Assembly: GCA_019308625.1 (NCBI GenBank)
Contig: JAFDHU010000087.1
Coordinates: forward strand, 1 to 11,311
From: Deltaproteobacteria bacterium
GTDB lineage: Bacteria > Desulfobacterota > Desulfobaccia > Desulfobaccales > 0-14-0-80-60-11
Length of the DNA: 11,311 bases
Reading direction: 5' to 3'
Numbering within the stretch: the first letter of the stretch is position 1; every line of letters starts with the position of its first letter. This document shows positions 6,316 to 11,311 of the stretch, in pieces. Below the pieces are notes generated by a model, which saw only the letters and a program-made list of their open reading frames with translations, was not told the origin of the DNA and made no database searches. A program made the position numbers and the translations under genes.

Positions 6316-7045
6316 GTGAAAACCAGCTTAAGCGCCAGCATGGAAGACTACCTGGAGGCAGCGCAAACACCAGGTAGCTCGGGTCAAGGATATTGCCAGC
6401 CGTCTGCAATTGCACAAGTCTACGGTGAGCGGCGCCCTCAGAACCCTGTCGGCCCGCGGCCTCATCAATTACACTCCTTACGGGCTGATCACCCTCACCC
6501 CGGCCGGCACCGCCCTGGCCCGGGATGTGGTCCGCCGCCATGCCGCCTTGAAGGGCTTTTTTGTCAAGATCTTGCATATTGATGAAGAAACCGCCGAAAA
6601 AGCCGCCTGCCAGATGGAGCACTTCATTCCTCCGGTGGTGGTGGACCGGCTCCTGCAGTTCGGGGAATTTCTGGAAATCTGCCCCCGAGGCGGGCGCCAA
6701 TGGCTCCAGGAATTCCAGCATTTCTGCCAGGGTGCCTCAAAAAGTCGGGCCTGCGAAGAGTGCATTTCCCGATGCCTGGAGGATTGGGAGGAAAAGCACC
6801 CTCCGGAAGGCCCCCGGACTTTGCCTCTGCCGGAGCTCCCCCCCGGGCACAAAGGCATCATTGTGACGGTGGACACCACCAGGGAGCCCGGGCGCGTGGT
6901 TTGGGAATTGGGCCTTAAGCCGGGAACCATCGTGGAAATGGAAAGTCTGGGACCTTACGGCGAACCCGTATCAGTGAAGTTCCTGGGGTATCATTATTCC
7001 TTGGCGCGGCCAGAGGCAGAGGCGGTGACCGTGGAATTGCCTTAA
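6316..7045 (+). pseudogene. DtxR-family iron-responsive regulator with FeoA/SH3 domain, frameshifted near its N-terminus
   Basis: Translation from GTG 6316 gives the family start MKTSLSASMEDYLEA, then leaves the correct frame near 6357-6360. The +1 frame continues RKHQVARVKDIASRLQLHKSTVSGALRTLSARGLINYTPYG (the winged helix), RRHAALKGFFVKIL, the metal-site motif CQMEH, a Cys-rich insert (CPRGG, CEECISRC), and a C-terminal FeoA/SH3 domain (GHKGIIVTV...ELGLKPGTIVEME). Relatives have about five more residues (IYxLx type) between EDYLEA and the next helix, so about 14 nt seem to be missing. No good start codon or ribosome site lies in the second frame; the first candidate there is TTG 6410, inside the DNA-binding domain. 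It is either a broken gene or an assembly error. Its position before feoAB and the shared operator support a role as iron-uptake repressor. Confidence 0.8.
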
Positions 7046-7051
7046 AGGCAA
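7037..7051 (+). other. small palindrome overlapping the dtxR stop codon
   Basis: TTGCC, five nucleotides, GGCAA surrounds the TAA stop. A run of eight T (7067-7074) follows 15 nt later, too far for a classical terminator. It may be a weak 3' end or chance. Confidence 0.25.
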
Positions 7052-7083
7052 GGTCCGGCGGTGGAATTTTTTTTGAACAAAAT

Positions 7084-7099
7084 GTTTTATTAGCCAAAC
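7084..7099. promoter_or_regulatory. operator copy 2 (upstream of feoA)
   Basis: GTTTTATTAGCCAAAC matches the perfect palindrome at 9870-9885 at 13 of 16 positions. A further half-site TATCAAACAA follows at 7111-7120. It lies in an AT-rich stretch about 115 nt before feoA, where the promoter must be, although I cannot assign clear -35/-10 boxes. It is the likely iron-dependent control point for feoAB. Confidence 0.6.
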
Positions 7100-7211
7100 A
7101 TTAAACTATTTATCAAACAATTTCCCCGGCCCCCGGCGGCCAGAAAAGCCGGAGCCGTGCCCTGGTGGCTGTATCCGGGGCGACCCAGCCGGGGAAGGAA
7201 GGAGCCAGGCC

Positions 7212-7445
7212 ATGATGAAGTCCATGCGGCAAATGCGGGTCAATGAGAAGGCAGTCATCAAGGTGGTCACTGCCACCCGGGAGTTGGGGCGCAGAATCCG
7301 GGACATGGGCTTGGTGCCTGGTACCGAGATTGTCATCGTGGGGCGGGCCCCTCTGAAGGATCCGGTGTCCCTGCGCCTGAAAGGTTTTACCATGACCTTA
7401 AGGAACAACGAAGCAGATTACATCACGGTGGAGACGGAGGAATAA
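7212..7445 (+). CDS. feoA: ferrous iron transport protein A
   Basis: A 77-aa SH3-like cytoplasmic partner of FeoB that assists Fe(II) uptake. The signature is VIKVVTATRELGRRIRDMGLVPGTEIVIVGRAPLKDPVSLRL followed by LRNNEADYITVE, the complete FeoA fold at normal length. AAGGAG precedes the ATG pair at 7212/7215; I use the first ATG. It ends 2 nt before feoB, so translation is probably coupled. The 5' leader (7100-7211) is GC-rich with small stems (for example CCGGC/GCCGG near 7131-7155). The regulator gene upstream ends in a homologous FeoA-type domain. Confidence 0.93.
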   Translation: MMKSMRQMRVNEKAVIKVVTATRELGRRIRDMGLVPGTEIVIVGRAPLKDPVSLRLKGFTMTLRNNEADYITVETEE

Positions 7446-7447
7446 TC

Positions 7448-9637
7448 GTGGCGGCGAATATCACAGCAGCGCTGGCCGGCAACCCCAATTCCGGCAAAAC
7501 CACCATGTTCAACGCCCTTACCGGCTCCCGGCAGCGGGTGGGCAATTATCCGGGCATTACGGTGGAGCGCAAAGAAGGTTCATATCGAAACAATGGTCTG
7601 GAAGTGCAGATCATCGATCTACCGGGTACCTACTCCCTCACCGCCTATTCCCTGGAAGAGCTGGTGGCCCGCCAGGTCCTGGTGGAGGAGCGGCCGGACG
7701 TGGTGGTCCACATCGTGGATGCTACCGCCTTGGAGCGCAGTCTGTACTTGGCGGTGCAGTTCCTGGAACTGGGGGTGCCCCTGGTGCTGGCCCTGAACAT
7801 GATGGATGAAGTGAAAAAGAAAGGCATCCGGATCAACACCGCCCGGTTGTCCCAGTTGCTGCAGGTGCCGGTGGTGGAAACCGTGGCCCGCCAAGGCCGG
7901 GGCAAAGACCAGTTGATGCAGGCCGCGGTGGACCAGGCCCGGCAAGCCGGATCGGGTTGGAAACCCCTGGAAATCTCCTACGGGCCCCATATCGACCGGG
8001 TTCTGGGCCAGATGACGGCCCGCATCGAGGCAGCGGGCTTCCTTACCGACCGCTATCCGGCCCGGTGGATCGCCCTCAAGTATCTGGAAGGGGATGAAAA
8101 AATCCTGGAGGACGGCCGCCGGGTCGGTTCCCTTTCAGAGGAACTGGAGCAGATGGCCGCCAAGGCGGCGGAACTGTGTGAAAAACACTTTCACACCTAT
8201 CCGGAGGCTATTATCACCGACTACCGCTACGGCTACATCAACTCCATCCTCAAACAAGGCGTGATGGTGGTGGAGGCCCGGCCGAGCTTCGACCAGTCGG
8301 ACCAGCTCGACAAGGTCTTAACCCACAAGGTGCTGGGACCCCTCATCATGTTCGGGATCCTCTATGGCATCTTCCAACTCACTTTTACCCTGGGAGAATA
8401 TCCCATGGGATGGCTGGAGGCTTTTTTCGGCTGGCTGGGGGACACCTTCACCAGAATCCTTCCGGAGGGCTTGCTGCGGTCCCTGGTGGTGTCCGGCATT
8501 ATTGACGGGGTGGGCAGTGTCATGGGCTTTGTGCCCCTGATTTTGATCATGTTTCTGCTGGTCACTTTTCTGGAAGACCTGGGATACATGGCCCGGGTGG
8601 CTTATATGCTGGATCGGGTGTTTCGCCTCTTCGGCCTGCATGGCGCCTCGGTCATGCCCTTTATCATCTCCGGGGGTCTGCCTGGGGGCTGTGCGGTGCC
8701 GGGGGTGATGGCGGCCCGGACCCTGAGGAGCCCCCGGGAACGGCTGGCCACCATTATCACCGCCCCCTTCCAGGTGTGCGGTGCCAAGATTCCAGTGTTC
8801 ATCCTATTGGTGGGGGCCTTTTTTAAGCAGAACCAGGCCCTGGTGATGTTCTGGATCACCCTGGGGGCCTGGGCCGCGGCCCTGCTGGTCTCCCGGCTGC
8901 TGCGCTGGACGGTGATCCGGGGGGCGCCCACTCCCTTTGTCATGGAACTGCCCCCCTATCGGCTGCCCACCCTGCGGGGTGTTCTAACCCACACCTGGGA
9001 GCGCACCTGGCAATATATCAAGAAGGCCGGCACCGTCATCCTGGCCATAGCCATTTTGCTGTGGGCCGCCATGACCTTTCCGCAACTCCCGGCCGGCCAG
9101 GTGGCGCAATTCCAACAGGAGAAACAGGTCACGGCACAGGCGGTAGCGGAAACCGCGGCCCGGTTCGGTTTATCTGAAGCCGAAAAAGAGAAGCTGCTTC
9201 GGGAAAAACTGGCCGCCATTGACGCCCGGCAAGGCGAAGCGGCTCTGCGGCATTCCCTGGCCGGACGCCTCGGTCAGGCCATTGCCCCGGTGATGAGCTG
9301 GGCCGGCTTCAACTGGCAAACCAATATCGCCCTGATCGGCGGATTTGCGGCCAAGGAGGTCATCGTCGCCACCCTGGGCACCGCCTATTCCCTGGGCGAG
9401 GTGGACCCGGAAGAGGCCGGTGGTCTGGCGGCCCGGATTGCCGCCGATCCTCACTGGACCACCCCGGCGATCCTGGCCCTGATCATCTTTGTGCTGCTCT
9501 ATGCTCCCTGCTTTGTGACGGTGGTGGCCATGGCCCGGGAATCCTCCTGGAAGTGGGCCGCCTTCTCTCTCATCTTTAACACGGTCTTGGCCTATGGCCT
9601 GGCGGTCCTGGTGTATCAGGTGGGCTCCCGGCTGTGA
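7448..9637 (+). CDS. feoB: ferrous iron transporter B
   Basis: A 729-aa inner-membrane Fe(II) transporter. The N-terminal G-protein domain shows G1 GNPNSGKT (11-18), G2 Thr38 in YPGITVE, G3 DLPG (57-60) and G4 NMMD (117-120). A helical spacer follows, then the membrane domain from about 290, with Gate motifs: GGLPGGCAVPG (Cys415), the conserved CGAKIP with Cys444, and YAPCFVTVVAMARES (Cys688). A soluble loop (about 545-610) with charged helices precedes the last membrane helices. Length and all key residues are normal. The start is GTG 7448, with GGAGG 7 nt upstream, the stop of feoA being 2 nt before. It is the main product of the operon; a hairpin with a T-rich tail follows. Confidence 0.97.
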   Translation: MAANITAALAGNPNSGKTTMFNALTGSRQRVGNYPGITVERKEGSYRNNGLEVQIIDLPGTYSLTAYSLEELVARQVLVEERPDVVVHIVDATALERSLYLAVQFLELGVPLVLALNMMDEVKKKGIRINTARLSQLLQVPVVETVARQGRGKDQLMQAAVDQARQAGSGWKPLEISYGPHIDRVLGQMTARIEAAGFLTDRYPARWIALKYLEGDEKILEDGRRVGSLSEELEQMAAKAAELCEKHFHTYPEAIITDYRYGYINSILKQGVMVVEARPSFDQSDQLDKVLTHKVLGPLIMFGILYGIFQLTFTLGEYPMGWLEAFFGWLGDTFTRILPEGLLRSLVVSGIIDGVGSVMGFVPLILIMFLLVTFLEDLGYMARVAYMLDRVFRLFGLHGASVMPFIISGGLPGGCAVPGVMAARTLRSPRERLATIITAPFQVCGAKIPVFILLVGAFFKQNQALVMFWITLGAWAAALLVSRLLRWTVIRGAPTPFVMELPPYRLPTLRGVLTHTWERTWQYIKKAGTVILAIAILLWAAMTFPQLPAGQVAQFQQEKQVTAQAVAETAARFGLSEAEKEKLLREKLAAIDARQGEAALRHSLAGRLGQAIAPVMSWAGFNWQTNIALIGGFAAKEVIVATLGTAYSLGEVDPEEAGGLAARIAADPHWTTPAILALIIFVLLYAPCFVTVVAMARESSWKWAAFSLIFNTVLAYGLAVLVYQVGSRL

Positions 9638-9660
9638 GGGCCGCGGTTGTGGAAGGGGGC

Positions 9661-9693
9661 CCGGAGGGTACCGCCTCCGGACCCGTTATTTTT
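9661..9693 (+). terminator. hairpin with T-rich tail between feoB and the small Cys-rich gene
   Basis: CCGGAGG (9661-9667) pairs with CCTCCGG (9674-9680) around a 6-nt loop, followed by TTATTTTT (9686-9693). It looks like a weak intrinsic terminator that would reduce, rather than stop, expression of the next gene, whose ribosome site begins right after the T-tract. Confidence 0.5.
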
Positions 9694-9707
9694 AAGGAGG
9701 AGGCGCC

Positions 9708-9890
9708 ATGTGGGACAAAATCCTGGTGCTGGCCATAGTGGCCGGGGCGGGTCTTGTTTGTTGGCGGTGGATGTCCCGCCTGGTGGCCGGATCCCCCGAG
9801 CCCGGTTGCCAAAGCGGTTGTCCCTCCTGTTCCCGGATTCGGCATACGGCGGCAAAATTTGTTTTTAAAGTTTGGTTAACCAAACATTGA
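9708..9890 (+). CDS. FeoB-associated Cys-rich membrane protein
   Basis: A 60-aa protein that starts after AAGGAGGAGG. One membrane helix covers about residues 5-22 (ILVLAIVAGAGLVCW), then a short cytoplasmic or periplasmic tail with Cys34, Cys38 and Cys41 in GCQSGCPSCS. This is the pattern of the FeoB-associated Cys-rich family found directly after feoB in many anaerobes. Its biochemical role is not settled; a helper in iron handling or FeoB assembly is commonly supposed. Unusually, the last codons (VWLTKH) contain the perfect 16-bp operator-like palindrome at 9870-9885, so the 3' end of the gene doubles as control DNA for the next gene. Confidence 0.85.
   Translation: MWDKILVLAIVAGAGLVCWRWMSRLVAGSPEPGCQSGCPSCSRIRHTAAKFVFKVWLTKH
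9870..9885. promoter_or_regulatory. operator copy 3, perfect 16-bp palindrome
   Basis: GTTTGGTTAACCAAAC is a perfect palindrome in AT-rich DNA 62 nt before the Cys-cluster gene, within the last codons of the preceding gene. Degenerate copies at 6283-6298 and 7084-7099 share 12 and 13 of 16 positions. Best read as a DtxR-family operator. Confidence 0.7.
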
Positions 9891-9946
9891 TTGGGATTAA
9901 CAACAAAACAATTCTCCAAACAGCGGTCTTTCTTGAGGTGAAGCTT

Positions 9947-10339
9947 ATGACCAAACGCTTGAAATTATGCATGCAGGTAAGGGAGGGACATTTGCAGATA
10001 CGGCCCAAGGGCAGGATGGAGGCCGCGGATGTCAACCCAATTCTGGGGGTGGCCGGCTCCGGACTGAAGGTGTTCCCGGTGGTGGTCATCGACCTCCGGG
10101 AGGTCAAGGGGATGGCCGCAGAGGTCCCGGGGCTGCTGGAAGAAGGTATTAAAGACCTGATCGCCGCCAGAAAGCTGGCCCTGTCCCGGGAACACCCCCA
10201 TCTGTTCTGGCGGATCGGCCAAGCCGGGCCCCTGGAAGACAAATGCGTTTGTCAGGGCCTCTGCCGGAACTGTCCGTGCAGATCAGCCAAGGACCAAAAA
10301 GAGGCCGCGGTTAAACCCTCCCCCGGGAGACGCCGGTGA
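9947..10339 (+). CDS. unrecognised 130-aa protein with C-terminal Cys cluster
   Basis: The ATG at 9947 is chosen because GAGG (9935-9938) lies 8 nt upstream. The N-terminal part alternates strands and helices (HLQIRPKGRM, KVFPVVVIDLREVKGM, VPGLLEEGIKDLIAARKLAL), somewhat like a STAS-type or small alpha/beta domain; this is only an impression. The tail CVCQGLCRNCPC (Cys100, 102, 106, 109, 111) is a dense potential Fe, Fe-S or Zn site, followed by a basic Lys/Arg end. No signal peptide or membrane helix. It sits just behind the Feo genes and the perfect operator, so an iron-linked role (sensing, storage or delivery) is inferred. I cannot name a family. Confidence 0.75.
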   Translation: MTKRLKLCMQVREGHLQIRPKGRMEAADVNPILGVAGSGLKVFPVVVIDLREVKGMAAEVPGLLEEGIKDLIAARKLALSREHPHLFWRIGQAGPLEDKCVCQGLCRNCPCRSAKDQKEAAVKPSPGRRR

Positions 10340-10413
10340 ACCGGACAAACCTTCTGGCGGCGGCCTTTGCCTGGCCTTGTGCGGTTAAGAGCCAAAGGAA
10401 GCATGAAAAAAGA

Positions 10414-10442
10414 TTGACAATGATTTCGGTCCTTTTTACTAT
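10414..10442 (+). promoter_or_regulatory. sigma70-like promoter for a short transcript
   Basis: A perfect TTGACA (10414-10419), a 17-nt spacer and TACTAT (10437-10442). The expected start is near 10449. No copy of the 16-bp operator overlaps it. Confidence 0.6.
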
Positions 10443-10448
10443 GTCGCC

Positions 10449-10556
10449 GACAACGGCGGGCCTGAAAGCCCGCTTGGACATCAAAACAACAGAAACTTTT
10501 ACAGGCCATGAAGGTCGGAGGGCGCTGAAGCGCCGCCGCCCTTCGTGGCTTTTTTT
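10449..10556 (+). ncRNA. candidate small RNA or attenuator leader (about 108 nt)
   Basis: The unit runs from the predicted start of the promoter at 10414-10442 to the T-run of a strong terminator. The first hairpin has a perfect 6-bp stem (GCGGGC 10456-10461, GCCCGC 10468-10473). An A-rich unpaired linker follows (about 10480-10501), then the terminator. GGCCTG (10459-10464) is also complementary to CAGGCC (10502-10507), which overlaps the foot of the terminator stem, so an alternative antiterminating fold is possible. No open frame of merit fits inside. It is either a free-standing sRNA or the regulated leader of the zinc-ribbon gene at 10603. It matches no riboswitch I know. Confidence 0.5.
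10505..10556 (+). terminator. strong intrinsic terminator
   Basis: GCCATGAAGG (10505-10514) pairs with CCTTCGTGGC (10540-10549) with one G-U pair. An inner GC stem (GGCGC/GCGCC around TGAA, 10521-10534) stacks above it, and seven T follow (10550-10556). It lies 46 nt before the zinc-ribbon start codon. Confidence 0.8.
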
Positions 10557-10602
10557 ACGGCCTGGAACCCCCGGGCCTCAAACCCGAAAGGAGGCTGACC
10601 GC

Positions 10603-10806
10603 ATGCCGTTGTATCGCTACCAATGCATTGCTTGTGAAGCACGAGACCTCCGCATCGGCGGGGTGGATGACCATGTGGCCGTGTGTGCCCGCTGCGGCCA
10701 TCTGATGCTGAGGCTGGATCTGGACCTTTTTGCCCCTTATTTTGATAAGGTCTCCCCGGAAGCGGAGCAGCGAGATTTAAAGCACAAGGCTCCCACCGGG
10801 CCCTGA
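10603..10806 (+). CDS. small zinc-ribbon protein, 67 aa
   Basis: It begins at the ATG 9 nt after AAAGGAGG. Cys8/Cys11 (CIAC) and Cys28/Cys31 (CARC) form a two-knuckle zinc ribbon, with conserved-looking text between them (RIGGVDDHVAVC) and after (GHLMLRLDLDLFAPYF). The opening MPLYRYQCIAC resembles FmdB-type regulatory zinc ribbons, but the rest differs. The role is unknown; such proteins bind Zn or Fe and may act in regulation or assembly. It stands downstream of a terminator-bearing leader and 47 nt upstream of an exported-protein gene. The frame continues upstream to 10336, but that part covers the promoter and terminator and is rejected. Confidence 0.75.
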   Translation: MPLYRYQCIACEARDLRIGGVDDHVAVCARCGHLMLRLDLDLFAPYFDKVSPEAEQRDLKHKAPTGP

Positions 10807-10853
10807 AAAACTGATTTGGTCTTATCTGAAAATACCGGGAAAGGAGCATGGCG

Positions 10854-11311
10854 ATGAAAAAGGCAAAATTCTGGCTTGTCGTCATAGTGGTGGCCGGATT
10901 GACGGCTCTGTCTGCGGAGTGGGTAAATGCTGGTAAGGAGGGGGGCGAAGGCATCATCCTGGAGGAGAAGGCCGAGAAAGCCCCGGCCGCCGAGCCCGGA
11001 ATCGCGGTGGAGGAATGCCCCGCCACCTTCGGCCCTCTGGTCACCGACACCGCCATCCCGGCTGCCAAGGGCGAGTTTGCCATCCAGCCCACCTGGCTGG
11101 TGCCGGTAACCTATGGCAGTTTTGACCGCAATTGGAAGTGCCGCAGTGCCGGGGGCGATTTCGTAAATTTCACTCAGCTAGTCAAATTTACCTACGGCCT
11201 GCGGGACAATCTGGAAGTCTTTCTGGAGCTGACCACCTATACTCACAACTGGGCCTGCAATGTCGCAGAGCCGGGGCCGGGAGGGGAGACAAGCGCCGAT
11301 TTCGGCGGCTT
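10854..11311 (+). CDS. exported protein, probably outer-membrane barrel, 3' end outside the window
   Basis: The frame is open to the window edge (152 codons visible). AAGGAG (10841-10846) is 7 nt before the ATG at 10854; the ATG at 10848 is too close to it. Residues 1-26 (MKKAKFWLVVIVVAGLTALS...VNA) form a signal peptide, followed by a Glu/Ala/Pro-rich linker to about residue 55. Then come strand-like segments: GEFAIQPTWLVPVTYGSFDRNW, VNFTQLVKFTYGLRDNLEVFLELTTYTHNW. This looks like the first strands of a transporter-type or phenol-degradation MetA-type barrel, and Cys residues (CPATFG, WKCRS, WACN) are frequent for such a protein. The substrate is unknown. Confidence 0.7.
   Translation, partial: MKKAKFWLVVIVVAGLTALSAEWVNAGKEGGEGIILEEKAEKAPAAEPGIAVEECPATFGPLVTDTAIPAAKGEFAIQPTWLVPVTYGSFDRNWKCRSAGGDFVNFTQLVKFTYGLRDNLEVFLELTTYTHNWACNVAEPGPGGETSADFGG

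Noticed and set aside
6096..6377. 93-codon plus-strand frame running into dtxR
   Set aside because: It crosses the dtxR promoter and operator, lacks a ribosome site and has no protein signature.
9872..9946. Upstream extension of the Cys-cluster protein
   Set aside because: It would start at a TTG inside the operator palindrome and overlap the previous gene; the ATG at 9947 has a proper ribosome site.
10499..11092. 197-codon minus-strand frame opposite the zinc-ribbon and exported-protein genes
   Set aside because: It runs across the terminator and opposite two genes with good ribosome sites and recognisable features; its translation has no domain character.
1..11311. CRISPR array, tRNA, rRNA, insertion sequence or prophage
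   Set aside because: I looked for regular direct repeats, tRNA-like cloverleafs, transposase motifs and integrase genes and saw none.

Overview
GC-rich, densely packed bacterial DNA. The gene types suggest a Gram-negative, anaerobic or microaerophilic deltaproteobacterial (Desulfobacterota-like) chromosome: a ferrous-iron Feo operon with a small FeoB-associated Cys-rich membrane protein, a DtxR-type regulator carrying a C-terminal FeoA/SH3 domain and a Cys-rich insert, an outer-membrane BamE-like lipoprotein, a YkuD transpeptidase and a barrel-type exported protein. The taxonomic call is inferred from protein style, not from a marker gene.

Layout. (1) 1-2902, glycogen and housekeeping: the 3' part of glgB (+) converges on a minus-strand pair, a NUDIX hydrolase followed after 21 nt by a GT4 glycogen synthase. 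(2) 2903-4825, envelope: a 19-bp GC-rich hairpin lies in the divergent gap before an exported L,D-transpeptidase (+). After it come a good sigma70-like promoter, a roughly 210-nt region that can fold into a 6S-like rod, a 96-aa unknown protein starting at TTG, and a BamE-like lipoprotein. (3) 4826-6315: a GC-rich gap without a convincing gene, a minus-strand crotonase-family protein lacking both hydratase glutamates, and an AT-rich divergent promoter region. (4) 6316-10339, iron: dtxR-like regulator, feoA, feoB, FeoB-associated small protein, and a 130-aa unrecognised protein with a Cys-cluster tail. (5) 10340-11311: a promoter-to-terminator unit of about 108 nt (sRNA or attenuated leader), a small zinc-ribbon protein, and the start of an exported, probably outer-membrane protein.

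How the genes work together. Three copies of a 16-bp palindromic motif occur: at the dtxR promoter, upstream of feoA, and upstream of the Cys-cluster gene, where the palindrome is perfect and lies inside the last codons of the FeoB-associated gene. This suggests an autoregulated Fe(II)-uptake regulon that includes the unknown Cys-cluster protein.

Two genes carry apparent small deletions. glgB lacks seven residues that normally hold the catalytic acid/base glutamate (in-frame, 21 nt). dtxR has lost about 14 nt in its N-terminal helix, which shifts the frame. Either these are real lesions or the assembly is faulty at both points.
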